DNA of 64,000 bases from Bacillota bacterium. Lineage in GTDB: Bacteria; Bacillota; Clostridia; Acetivibrionales; DSM-1351. The notes beneath the pieces are model-generated. The model was not told the DNA's origin. It saw nothing but the letters and a program-made list of their open reading frames with translations, and searched no databases. The stretch covers positions 62,001 through 126,000 of the forward strand of contig JAEYNY010000191.1 of assembly GCA_023412275.1 (NCBI GenBank). Reading direction: 5' to 3'. How positions within the stretch are numbered: position 1 is the stretch's first letter; every line of letters begins with the position of its first letter. A program made the position numbers and the translations under genes. This document shows, piece after piece, positions 34,059-43,278 of this stretch.

Positions 34059-35966
34059 CTACTGCAGAATACCTTTTAGAATACGCTTCAAGAAGGAATT
34101 TGTATATCTTTTCACAAAACCTGTCTGAAGCAAAATCATTATTGCCGAAATAATGCTGCAATACCCTACACTAATCCATCTATAATACCAATTATATGAG
34201 TTGGATACAAAATAAATATAAAAGATTGCAATAACGCTTCCAGCAAAAATCGGAAGCAAATACATGAATCCATGATTTTTATTTACAAAAGACCTGAACT
34301 CATTCTCCTGCATTCCCATTTTATATAGGCTCATGAATTTTCTATGTTCGTCTTCAAATTCCAATTGTAATTTCAAATAAAGAATTATATTTGCAGAAGC
34401 CCAAAACAAGAAAAAAACAAAGGTTTCAACAAATATTAAAAACACTGATGATTGTTTTTTTAGATTATATTCACCCAACCTTGAGGACATTTTATAATAC
34501 TTAGGTTCAACTGAAGAATTTACTTCATATTGTTTTTGCTCCAACATCTTTAAGATATTGCCTGATTTTTTCCATTCTGCAAATTTAAACATCTTAATAT
34601 TCCCGGTCTCGTAATTACTGGAGGCTTTTTTAATTTGTCGGTAATCAGCTTCATTAACTAGTAGTGTAAAGTCAGCCAGAGCGTTATTATCACCAAAAAG
34701 TATTCTTACATCCTTTCCAACAGACTTTAAGGCAAGGTCATCGTCCTTACAGGGAATATTTATTACAGGTACGGAAAGAAAAGAATGCTCATACCCATCT
34801 TGTAAATCATATTGGTAAAGCATCAGAAATTTTCCTTTTGGTACATGATAGGCCGTATTGAAAACTTCATTAACCTTTGAAGCTGATAATATGTTAAAAG
34901 CTCCCCTTAATATTTCAACTGATTTCTGTTCAGTTACCTCGGTATCTCCACTTTGAAATATTTTCTTAAGTTCATAATCAGGAATTTTATTCATACCATA
35001 AATATCAACGTATACCAAATGATACGGGGTGTATGTAACAGCACTTTCAAGCATGGAAGGATATGTAACTGTACAAAAACCCATAAAAAAGATTGCAAAA
35101 ACAAACAGCCATATCATAGTAAAAGTAACTTTCTTCGTTGTATGAAAACGGTATTTCAAATCTGCTAAGAACAGACAATTCCTCATGTAAAAATTTTTAA
35201 ACCTTTTTTCTACAAACAAAACAATTACTTCGGAATTGCATAAAATCAAATAGGTGGCCACACAACTAATCAACATACTAATAAACCACATATTCCCCAG
35301 CTTGATATGAATGTTTAAAAGCATAAGTACAATAGAAACAAACAGAATAGTTAATCCAATGCCAAACCCAATCAGGGATGACTTACCCCCTTTATCTGCC
35401 TTATACCTCTCCTTTATCATATCAATTATTTCCATTTTAAGGGATTGAAGTATACTTATTATTATAGTTACAATAAATATTACACCGTAAAACAATATTG
35501 TTACTATATATGCCTTCAGGTTTATGCCAAAGGTTATGTTTTTTATACCGACTACATATATAATAAAACCAAAAAAGCCCATTGAAACTAAAGTTCCTGC
35601 AATCAAACCCGTTACAATAGAAATCAAAGCAATCATTCCATTTTCAAATAAAACATTTCTGAAAATCTCCTTTTCAGTCATCCCCAAAGTCATGAGTATT
35701 CCGTAATCGTTTCTCCGCAGCTTTTGGAAGGCATTGTGGGAATATGGCACAAACAGAACAAGAAATATTGAAACGAAAACACTTGGAGCAATAACATTAC
35801 TGGATATCATACTGATTTCTGATGTTCTGTCCATAAATGACTTATTTGTGAATAATGCAGCAAAGCAATAAAATAGTACAATGGAAAAGGTATTGCAGAT
35901 AAAATAAAGCAAATAACGTTTGTAGTTTGTGCGAAACATCTTTAGGGCTATAGAATTAAAATTCAT
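34059..35966 (-). CDS. FtsX-like ABC transporter permease (BceB-like)
   Basis: About 635 residues, ten membrane segments in the BceB arrangement: four at the N-terminus (first in YKRYLLYFICNTFSIVLFYC), a large extracellular loop (about residues 310-480), and the last group near 510-625. It pairs with the ATPase whose stop it overlaps. BceAB transporters detoxify cell-wall-active peptide antibiotics, but the usual sensor kinase pair is absent here. ATG at 35964-35966 is preferred over GTG at 35975. Confidence 0.85.
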   Translation of the reverse strand: MNFNSIALKMFRTNYKRYLLYFICNTFSIVLFYCFAALFTNKSFMDRTSEISMISSNVIAPSVFVSIFLVLFVPYSHNAFQKLRRNDYGILMTLGMTEKEIFRNVLFENGMIALISIVTGLIAGTLVSMGFFGFIIYVVGIKNITFGINLKAYIVTILFYGVIFIVTIIISILQSLKMEIIDMIKERYKADKGGKSSLIGFGIGLTILFVSIVLMLLNIHIKLGNMWFISMLISCVATYLILCNSEVIVLFVEKRFKNFYMRNCLFLADLKYRFHTTKKVTFTMIWLFVFAIFFMGFCTVTYPSMLESAVTYTPYHLVYVDIYGMNKIPDYELKKIFQSGDTEVTEQKSVEILRGAFNILSASKVNEVFNTAYHVPKGKFLMLYQYDLQDGYEHSFLSVPVINIPCKDDDLALKSVGKDVRILFGDNNALADFTLLVNEADYRQIKKASSNYETGNIKMFKFAEWKKSGNILKMLEQKQYEVNSSVEPKYYKMSSRLGEYNLKKQSSVFLIFVETFVFFLFWASANIILYLKLQLEFEDEHRKFMSLYKMGMQENEFRSFVNKNHGFMYLLPIFAGSVIAIFYIYFVSNSYNWYYRWISVGYCSIISAIMILLQTGFVKRYTNSFLKRILKGILQ

Positions 35967-36717
35967 CTGTATCACCGCCGATTAAAGAAAGTACATCTAG
36001 AATTTCCTTGAAGAATTGCTTTCTGGACTCTTTTTTTGCAATCTCTGTTATAATCTTTCCATCCTGTAATAATACAACACGGTTGCAATAACTTGCTGCA
36101 ACTGAATCATGGGTTACCATTAGTACACTGGTTCCGCACTCCTTATTAACCTTATTAAGATATTGCATAACGTCCTTTGATGACTTTGAATCGAGGTTTC
36201 CAGTGGGTTCATCAGCAAATATTAATTCCGGCTCGTTTACCAGCGCCCTGCATATAGCGGCCCTCTGCTTCTGCCCACCCGATATTTCGTATGTATTTTT
36301 CCCAAGAATGTCTGATATCCCCAGCAGTTCTGAGAGTTTCTGCAGTTGCGACTCTATCACAGCCGGCTCTTTTTTCTCCAGAATCATAGGCAACATTATG
36401 TTTTCTTTCACAGAGAGGCTGTCAATCAGGTTAAAGTCCTGAAAAACCATGCCCATCTGTTTCCTGCGTAACAATGCCATCTCTGATTTGTTCATATCCA
36501 TGAATTCCCTGCCGTTCAATATCACAGTTCCGCTGTCAGCCCTGTCTATGCCGCTGATTATATTCAAAAAGGTGGTTTTACCGCTCCCCGACGGCCCCAT
36601 GATTGCAATCATTTCACCCTTGCCGATATGCAAGGTTATACCGTTGAGAACTGTAATTCCACCTTTGTTTCTTAATTTATAGGTTTTGGTAATGTTTTGA
36701 ATCTCCATTATATTCAT
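35956..36717 (-). CDS. ABC transporter ATP-binding protein (BceA-like)
   Basis: About 253 residues. Walker A GPSGSGKTTFL near residue 42, Q-loop FQDFNLIDSLSV, signature ISGGQKQRAAICRAL, Walker B LIFADEPTGNLDS, H-loop VTHDSVAA. ATG at 36715-36717 (MNIMEIQNITKTYKL) fits the family; starts at 36729 (ATG) and 36738 (TTG) are also open. Partner of the permease downstream. Confidence 0.92.
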   Translation of the reverse strand: MNIMEIQNITKTYKLRNKGGITVLNGITLHIGKGEMIAIMGPSGSGKTTFLNIISGIDRADSGTVILNGREFMDMNKSEMALLRRKQMGMVFQDFNLIDSLSVKENIMLPMILEKKEPAVIESQLQKLSELLGISDILGKNTYEISGGQKQRAAICRALVNEPELIFADEPTGNLDSKSSKDVMQYLNKVNKECGTSVLMVTHDSVAASYCNRVVLLQDGKIITEIAKKESRKQFFKEILDVLSLIGGDTDEF

Positions 36718-36806
36718 ATGGGCTTTCATCCCTTTCAATCAGGAAGTATATTATACATTATTTCCCATATGTTATCACTTTGCAGGTTCTTTCGTCAATG
36801 CCACCT

Positions 36807-37592
36807 TCATTCAGACATTTCACTGATATTTATATTTGGATTGGTATACCGTCCCTTTTTCTCGGTACCTTTCCCAAATTGTATTGCCTTTGTAGGGCAA
36901 AAATGTATGCATGCCAGACACTGGTTGCATTCCTTCCCCCATTTTGGCCTTTTATCAACTTTAATACTCTTGCAGGTACACACCTTTTCACAGATACCGC
37001 ATCCATTACACTTATCAGTTGCATAAAAGCTATCCGTTTTAATGGCATGTTTGTTAAACATAGGACTTATTAAGCCTGTAAACAGCCCTGGTAATGGGCC
37101 CTTTACCACATTGTACATACCAGGTTTTTTCTCTGAGACAATTTCAGATATTTTTTTAGTAGTGTTTTCTGCTTCAGCAAGCTTTTTTTCTTCCTTCTCT
37201 TTTGAATCAACATTGCCCATAACAATATAGTTGTTTGGCATTATGACAGAAAATCCGGCTGAAAGTTTTATATTTGCTTTGTTGAGACTCTCTTCCATAA
37301 CCTTTACCGTGTTTCCGACATTACCGCCACAGGTAGCAACACAAAAAGTGTAATTGTTGTTATAGTTCTTCAATTTAAGCTTACTTATAAAATCCAGAAC
37401 CATTCTGGGAGGAGCCCATGCATATACAGGAAATACAAAGCCGATTATTTCACCATCCTCAAGACCATATTCAAAGAATTCTTCTCCACTGTTTACAGCA
37501 GAAGCTATAGATACTAATTTTAAGCCGTTTTGCTGTCCAATGCTTTTTGCAATATAAAGTGAATTTCCGGTACCCGAAAACCAAAATATCAT
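36807..37592 (-). CDS. EFR1 family ferredoxin (flavodoxin plus 2[4Fe-4S])
   Basis: 261 residues. N-terminal flavodoxin-like FMN site FWFSGTGNSLYIAKSIG, and a C-terminal pair of 4Fe-4S motifs, CNGCGICEKVC with TC after it and CNQCLACIHFCP. EFR1 proteins are anaerobe electron carriers of unknown partner. Divergent from the nucleotide-sugar dehydrogenase gene. Confidence 0.9.
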   Translation of the reverse strand: MIFWFSGTGNSLYIAKSIGQQNGLKLVSIASAVNSGEEFFEYGLEDGEIIGFVFPVYAWAPPRMVLDFISKLKLKNYNNNYTFCVATCGGNVGNTVKVMEESLNKANIKLSAGFSVIMPNNYIVMGNVDSKEKEEKKLAEAENTTKKISEIVSEKKPGMYNVVKGPLPGLFTGLISPMFNKHAIKTDSFYATDKCNGCGICEKVCTCKSIKVDKRPKWGKECNQCLACIHFCPTKAIQFGKGTEKKGRYTNPNINISEMSE

Positions 37593-37755
37593 ATCATCAC
37601 CCTTTCAACCAATTAACTATGTTTATTATATCTATATTTCAGTCAGCGTGTAACATGCCGCAAATTCCCAACATATTATATTGTTAACTGATATTCTAAC
37701 TTTACCACAATTTGATGATGAAAGCATATACTTCTAAAATTAAGGATGATTTATC

Positions 37756-39075
37756 ATGAGCTTGTATGAAAATATATTAAACCGCAAAGAAAAAATAGCA
37801 GTGATAGGACTTGGTTATGTAGGATTACCTCTTGCTATCGCCTTTTCCAAAAGAGCCTCTGTCATAGGTTACGACATAAGCACTGATAAAATAGAGTTAT
37901 ATAAAAAAGGTAAAGATTCCACCAAGGAAGTAGGCGATGATGCAATAAAAAACTCTACTGTGGAATTTACGTCGGATGAATCGCGTCTTAAAGAAGCAGG
38001 ATTTTTTATTATCTCGGTACCTACACCTGTTAAATCAGACCATACCCCTAATCTGAATCCCGTAGAACTGGCAAGCCGTATTGTGGGCAGAAATCTTGCA
38101 AAAGGGACAATTGTTGTATATGAGTCAACCGTATATCCGGGCGTTACCGAAGAAATCTGCATACCCATACTGGAAAAAGAGTCAGGTATGAAATGCGGAG
38201 AGGATTTTAAGGTAGGCTATTCTCCTGAAAGAATAAATCCCGGTGATAAGCAGCACAGGCTTGAAAATATAATAAAAGTTGTATCCGGAATAGATGCTGA
38301 TGCCCTTGATACAATCGCAAAGGTATATGCAATGGTTATAAAGGCAGGGGTATATCCTGCTGAATCAATCAAGGTCGCAGAGGCAGCGAAGGTTATAGAA
38401 AACTCACAGCGTGATATTAATATAGCATTTATGAACGAAATTTCAATGGTTTTTAATAAAATGAACATTAATACCAAGTCAGTCCTTGAAGCAGCGGCAA
38501 CTAAATGGAACTTTCTGAAATTCACACCTGGATTAGTTGGAGGGCACTGTATAGGCGTTGATCCCTATTATTTTACCTATAAAGCAGAGCAATTGGGGTA
38601 TCATTCCCAAATAATCCTGTCCGGCAGAAGAATTAATGATGTTATGGGAAAATACATTGTTGAGAATCTTATAAAAAACATGATTATGGCTGATTTATCA
38701 ATTAAAAATTCCCGAATTGCAATACTTGGCTTTACTTTTAAAGAAAATTGTCCTGACACCCGCAATACAAGGGTTATAGATATAGTGGAAAGTCTTGGTG
38801 AATATGGTATTGTGCCCGTTGTTTCAGACCCCGAAGCTGATGCTTTGGAAGCGAAGCATGAGTACGGTATTGATTTGACACCTATTGAAGACATCAGAGA
38901 TATAGATGCAGTAGTATTGGCCGTTAGCCATAATTCGTTTTTGAAGTTATCAAAAGTCGATATTGATAAGATGTTTAAGCCTGATACAAAAGAAAGTAAA
39001 GTTATTATCGACGTTAAAGGTGCATTAAACAAAGATGAATTCATTAGTCCTGAGTACATTTATTGGAGCCTATAA
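37756..39075 (+). CDS. Nucleotide-sugar dehydrogenase (TviB/WecC-like)
   Basis: 439 residues. NAD site VIGLGYVGLPLAIAFSKRA, catalytic Cys in VGGHCIGVDPYYF (near residue 260), SPERINPGDK, and the C-terminal FTFKENCPDTRNTRVID. It oxidises a UDP-hexosamine or UDP-glucose C6 alcohol to the uronate for a surface polymer; the TviB/WbpA class (UDP-N-acetyl sugar) is likeliest. No polysaccharide cluster is attached. AAGGATG lies before ATG. Confidence 0.92.
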   Translation: MSLYENILNRKEKIAVIGLGYVGLPLAIAFSKRASVIGYDISTDKIELYKKGKDSTKEVGDDAIKNSTVEFTSDESRLKEAGFFIISVPTPVKSDHTPNLNPVELASRIVGRNLAKGTIVVYESTVYPGVTEEICIPILEKESGMKCGEDFKVGYSPERINPGDKQHRLENIIKVVSGIDADALDTIAKVYAMVIKAGVYPAESIKVAEAAKVIENSQRDINIAFMNEISMVFNKMNINTKSVLEAAATKWNFLKFTPGLVGGHCIGVDPYYFTYKAEQLGYHSQIILSGRRINDVMGKYIVENLIKNMIMADLSIKNSRIAILGFTFKENCPDTRNTRVIDIVESLGEYGIVPVVSDPEADALEAKHEYGIDLTPIEDIRDIDAVVLAVSHNSFLKLSKVDIDKMFKPDTKESKVIIDVKGALNKDEFISPEYIYWSL

Positions 39076-39092
39076 ATTTGTAATCAGTAAAT

Positions 39093-39222
39093 GGGGTGTA
39101 GCCAAATTAATTTTTATTATCTTTAACCCGTACTAAAGAGTATAAATTATATCAATGGAAGCAATCATTGATATAATTTTATACGGGAGTTACCTTTATT
39201 AAAACAGAAAAACTTTGCACCA
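39093..39222. mobile_element. MITE-like repeat, copy C (short form)
   Basis: 130 bases just after the dehydrogenase stop: left end GGGGTGTAGCCAAATT, internal arms CTAAAGAGTATAAATTATAT and ATCATTGATATAATTTTATA that pair through TATCAATG/CATTGATA, right end CTTTGCACCA. Same core as copies B and D; no coding capacity. It could fold as a hairpin terminator for the upstream gene. Confidence 0.7.
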
Positions 39223-39714
39223 TTTCACATCACATAATAAACATTTTATTCTAATTTGGTATATTTATGTAATATATGTTTGAAAGTGGATAAGATGTAG
39301 AGTATAATTGTAATGGTATTAAAATATTTTTTTAAAAGTATTTTTATAAGATGTACTGAACCTTGAAAAATCAATATTAATAAGAAATATATACTGTTTG
39401 CAGCCTGGTTGACGTCAAAATAATGTATTTTAGCAAATCTTAAAAATATTTATTTCCCCGCATTTTAATTGTGTTTTATATAATTCATTGTTAATCAAAT
39501 CACTCTTAATTCCCGCTAAAAATTCTATTTCCCTCATAAATCTTTAATAATTCTGCTAAAAATCTTTTTTAGACTTACCAAGGCTTTTATTGTTGTACCT
39601 ACTTATGTTATATGCAAACTACTTAAAGTGGACTCTACAGAGATATTTTAGCGGTTTCTTCAACAATAACCGCTGATTTTATTGTTTACTAAATTATTTA
39701 TAGGAGGTATTTTT
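39223..39714. other. Long AT-rich leader region of the CotH gene
   Basis: About 490 bases without a gene, between the repeat and the CotH-dockerin gene. The only structure I see is an inverted repeat AGCGGTT (39650-39656) / AACCGCT (39668-39674) about 40 bases before the start codon, which could be a regulator site or a short hairpin. No riboswitch pattern recognised. Confidence 0.4.
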
Positions 39715-41571
39715 ATGAAAAAAAGTCGTTTGCTAATTTTGTCAGCATTTTTCGCACTTTTTACTGTTCTATTGCCCATGACAAATATTAGCGCAGCTAC
39801 AGTGTACGGAGACCTGAATTCGGATAGTTCAATAGATTCAATAGACTATTCTATTTTGAAGGGTTACCTTTTCGGCAGTATAACTATAAGTAATCCTACA
39901 GCAGCCGATGTAAATGGAGACGGTAACATAGATGCTATTGATTTATCATTAATGAAACAATATATTCTGCACATTATCACTAAGTTTCCTGCAGATAATA
40001 ATACAACTCCCGTCGACAACACTCCTGCAGCTCAATTGACCGGAGATATCGTTTTCTCTGTGCCAAGCTGTACTTTCAGCAACCAGGTCTCAGTGTCACT
40101 GAGTTCAAAAGTTGCTAACTCTCAAATCCGTTATACTACCGACGGAAGTGTTCCTACCGCAAGTTCTCCTTTGTACAGCAGTCCTTTATCTTTTACCAAG
40201 ACAACACAGTTGAGAGCTCAATCCTTTGTAAACGGAGCTGTAAGTGGTAATATGGGTACTGCAATCTATGTTGCAAGTGCTATAAGTTCCAAGCACGATC
40301 TCCCTGTATTGATTCTGGATGCTTACGGTGCCGGAAAGCCGGCACGTGACTACAAAGACGTTGCCGTTATGCTGATGGAGCCACAGAATAATGAAGCTTC
40401 ATTATTGCAAACGCCTACAGTCGCAACTCGAGCAGGTTTTCATGTACGTGGTCAGTCTTCTGCTAATTACGAAAAGACTCCTTACCGTCTTGAATTGTGG
40501 GATAACAAAAATGAAGATGCTAAATATTCCTTACTAGGTATGCCGGGAGACGGTGACTGGGCATTGCTTTCACCTTTCCCCGATAAATCTCTTATAAGAA
40601 ATGCTCTCGCTTATGAATTAGGAGCCAGTATAGGGTTAAAAGCACCAAGGTACAGATTTGTGGAGGTATACCTGAATCTTGATAATCAACCTTTATCCTC
40701 TGCAGATTACCAGGGTGTATATCTCCTAACGGAAACACTGGAAATAGACAAGGATCGTGTTAATATCAAGAAGCTCAAGGACGATGATCTTACGGAACCG
40801 AATATTACCGGAGGTTACCTGATGCAGTTCAACATGATGGCAACTAACGGGCCATTAGTAAAAGGTTCCGGTTGGAGTGATCTTGAGATAACAGATCCCG
40901 ATGATTTGTTGCCTGAACAATTGACATGGATAAGCAACTATATTCAAAAGGTACATAATTCTATCCGTAGTTCTAATCCTTCTGACCCTACCACCGGATA
41001 CCCTGCTTATATCGACGTTGATTCCTTTATAAATTACATAATTGGAAATGAGCTTGCCCGTGAAGGCGACGCATACATACGAAGTACCTACATATATAAG
41101 GATCGTGGTGCAAAACTTGCAGCCGGACCTCTTTGGGACTATGATCTGGGCTATAACTGTGTAACTGGTATGATGGGGGGATCAAACTCTGTAGAAGGCT
41201 GGCAGTTCCAGTCGATGTTTGGTTCTACCTGCGACTGGTACAGCAAGCTTATGCAGGACCCTTCTTTCCAAAGCAAGATCAGTGCACGCTGGCAGGAATT
41301 GCGTAGCGGACCTCTCTCTGATACACAGCTAAAAGCACTGGTGCAAAAGCTGACAACACCTTTAACAAACGGTGCTAAACGTAATTTCCAAAAGTGGAAC
41401 AACTTGGGTACATCAAGTGTAGGCGGTTTCAGTACACAAACAACCCAGACCTGGGAAGAACAAATAACAATTTTACAGAACTTTCTTCTCCAAAGAGCTG
41501 CCTGGCTGGATAAGTCCGGTTGGAAGCCAACTACCAACTCCAATCCCGGATGGCCCGGTTGGGGTGGTTAA
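39715..41571 (+). CDS. CotH-kinase family protein with N-terminal dockerin
   Basis: 618 residues; ATG at 39715 with AGGAGG upstream. Signal peptide MKKSRLLILSAFFALFTVLL to about residue 27. Dockerin type I at about 28-90 (two calcium loops, DLNSDSSIDSIDYS and DVNGDGNIDAIDLS). Then a chitobiase-like beta domain (IRYTTDGSVPTASSP, about 115-190), and a CotH kinase domain from about 200 (VRGQSSANYEKTPYRLELWD; GDWALLSPFPDKSLIRN; PLWDYDLGYN). It should attach to a cellulosome scaffold by cohesin binding. What it phosphorylates is unknown; C. cellulolyticum has a comparable cellulosome component. Confidence 0.88.
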   Translation: MKKSRLLILSAFFALFTVLLPMTNISAATVYGDLNSDSSIDSIDYSILKGYLFGSITISNPTAADVNGDGNIDAIDLSLMKQYILHIITKFPADNNTTPVDNTPAAQLTGDIVFSVPSCTFSNQVSVSLSSKVANSQIRYTTDGSVPTASSPLYSSPLSFTKTTQLRAQSFVNGAVSGNMGTAIYVASAISSKHDLPVLILDAYGAGKPARDYKDVAVMLMEPQNNEASLLQTPTVATRAGFHVRGQSSANYEKTPYRLELWDNKNEDAKYSLLGMPGDGDWALLSPFPDKSLIRNALAYELGASIGLKAPRYRFVEVYLNLDNQPLSSADYQGVYLLTETLEIDKDRVNIKKLKDDDLTEPNITGGYLMQFNMMATNGPLVKGSGWSDLEITDPDDLLPEQLTWISNYIQKVHNSIRSSNPSDPTTGYPAYIDVDSFINYIIGNELAREGDAYIRSTYIYKDRGAKLAAGPLWDYDLGYNCVTGMMGGSNSVEGWQFQSMFGSTCDWYSKLMQDPSFQSKISARWQELRSGPLSDTQLKALVQKLTTPLTNGAKRNFQKWNNLGTSSVGGFSTQTTQTWEEQITILQNFLLQRAAWLDKSGWKPTTNSNPGWPGWGG

Positions 41572-41701
41572 CCCAAAAAATATGAAGTTATTTTCCATCC
41601 TTCCTTTGAGCGATATAAATATATTCTAATTGCCAAAAGTGGAGGATCCCTTTCAGAGAAAGCTGTAGTACTACTTTGAGTAGCAATTTGGCATATATAT
41701 T

Positions 41702-41748
41702 AAAAGGCATCAATCAGCGATTATTTTCTGATTGATGCCTTGTTATTT
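41702..41748 (+). terminator. Terminator downstream of the CotH gene
   Basis: AAGGCATCAATCAG (41702-41715) pairs with CTGATTGATGCCTT (41726-41739), then GTTATTTTTAT. Confidence 0.85.
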
Positions 41749-41829
41749 TTATAAAATTTAGCGTCGGATTTTTCTCTTAAATTACCTGCAATTAACAATT
41801 TCAAATATTAAACATATTATAGTTTTAAA

Positions 41830-42300
41830 TTAAAGAATATTTGGATTTATTCCTATGTAGACGTCGATAATCATATCATCAAGGGTCAGTCCAGGCATTG
41901 GCTCATTAATAAGAACGTTGTACCCTACTGTTATCTGCTGCAAATTATTTTCCTGGATAAATAAAAGCATCTCATTGTAAGTCTTCTGTAAATCAGCCGG
42001 GCTGCCTTTGTGCCTTGCATAAACCGCATTTGTTACCTTAAACAAAGGTTTAAATACATAGTCACCCGACAGTTCCAATTCCTTATCCATAGGTACAAGT
42101 ATTTCCATGTCCAATAAAGGTTCTTTGTTTTTTGTATCGATTGAAAAAGTTACCGTAACTATAGGGCCGGCTTGAGTTGCATTATTACTTTGAAGAAATT
42201 CTCCTATTTTCTCCATTTCATCGTCTAATTGTCTCTGAGTCATCTTTTTTCTAAGAGACAGAACATTTTCCATTATGAATTCTTTACCTGATTCTACCAT
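41830..42300 (-). CDS. GyrI-like/DUF5085 family protein
   Basis: About 156 residues from ATG 42298-42300 (AGGGGAA upstream); an in-frame ATG at 42366 is less supported. Helix-rich start ENVLSLRKKMTQRQLDDEME, then a beta domain VTVTFSIDTKNKEPLLDMEI, KPLFKVTNAVYARHKGS and YNVLINEPMPGLTLDDMIID. This resembles DUF5085 or effector-binding proteins that bind small ligands. Function unknown. Confidence 0.65.
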   Translation of the reverse strand: MVESGKEFIMENVLSLRKKMTQRQLDDEMEKIGEFLQSNNATQAGPIVTVTFSIDTKNKEPLLDMEILVPMDKELELSGDYVFKPLFKVTNAVYARHKGSPADLQKTYNEMLLFIQENNLQQITVGYNVLINEPMPGLTLDDMIIDVYIGINPNIL

Positions 42301-42391
42301 GTGTTTACATATTCCCCTATCTATGTATAATATTTGCAAACATCTGCAATCAATATTATATATCATTATCAGATAGGTTACTATAGCTTTT

Positions 42392-43102
42392 TTAGTAGAT
42401 CATATCTATATATCCGTCAAGCCAATCCACCAAAGTCTGAGTGTATGGTGATAAATTTTCCTGTTCAACATCGCCGCGTTGCTTCAAAAATACATGCTGA
42501 TAAGCTCCATTCTTTACGATATTTCCACCATAAACACCTATCCCCATATCACAAGCGGCATTCTGAGGGCTCGTTATTGTTCCTTGTGATGCCAGATATA
42601 AGTCCAAATACATAGCCTCAAGCTCAATTTTAGGTACTTTTATGATCGAGGGATCTACTTTTGGTATTAAGGTTCCACTGGCATAAACATTTCCTTCATT
42701 ATCTATACTAATTTTTATATTCGTATAAACCCATGCACCATTTACATAGCTATATTGAAATACGGTTTGGGGCATATTTTTTATTAAATCTGCTGCCGGT
42801 AGCGATGCCAGTGTGCCTGATATAAACCTGTTCAGCAGGTCAGCATCTTGTTGGTTAATATAACCGTCATCATTAACATCCATTGTATAGTCTGCCATAT
42901 CATATGGAAATGTAGTTAGGCTACCGGCTATGTATCGATTCAGCATAACCAAGTCAGTCAAATTGACAGTTCCATCCCCATTTGCATCACCGATAACCAG
43001 ACCACGTTCCTGGGCCGCTACAGGAAATACTCTGCAGCTAATCACCAAAGCCAGTACAAGAACCATAGCAAAAACCACTTTAGTTTTTCTTAAACTATTC
43101 AT
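42392..43102 (-). CDS. Dockerin-bearing secreted protein, unknown catalytic part
   Basis: 236 residues. Signal peptide to about residue 30 (VFAMVLVLALVISCRVF), dockerin type I at about 35-95 (DANGDGTVNLTDLVMLNRYI; DVNDDGYINQQDADLLNRFI), then about 140 residues with no fold I recognise (VFQYSYVNGAWVYTNIKISI; MYLDLYLASQGTITS; GDVEQENLSPYTQTLVDWLD). It would be carried on the cellulosome. The C-terminal part may bind rather than cut substrate. Confidence 0.8.
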   Translation of the reverse strand: MNSLRKTKVVFAMVLVLALVISCRVFPVAAQERGLVIGDANGDGTVNLTDLVMLNRYIAGSLTTFPYDMADYTMDVNDDGYINQQDADLLNRFISGTLASLPAADLIKNMPQTVFQYSYVNGAWVYTNIKISIDNEGNVYASGTLIPKVDPSIIKVPKIELEAMYLDLYLASQGTITSPQNAACDMGIGVYGGNIVKNGAYQHVFLKQRGDVEQENLSPYTQTLVDWLDGYIDMIY

Positions 43103-43195
43103 TTTTTGTCCTCCTTTAAATTAATATACATTATATACCAATATTACCATTTTAAAGAATAAAGGTAAATATATATTATAGTTCAAATGTACGCT

Positions 43196-43252
43196 AAAAA
43201 AAGTATCATCCAGAGGGTTAAAATACCCTACTGAATGATACTTTCTTTAGAA
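43196..43252 (-). terminator. Terminator of the GH5 cellulase gene
   Basis: AAAGTATCATCCAGAGGGTT pairs with a mirror arm at 43223-43252 (ending GAATGATACTTTC). T-run on the minus strand at 43196-43202. Confidence 0.8.
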
Positions 43253-43278
43253 ATTTTAGAAACTTTAGAAACTATCTC

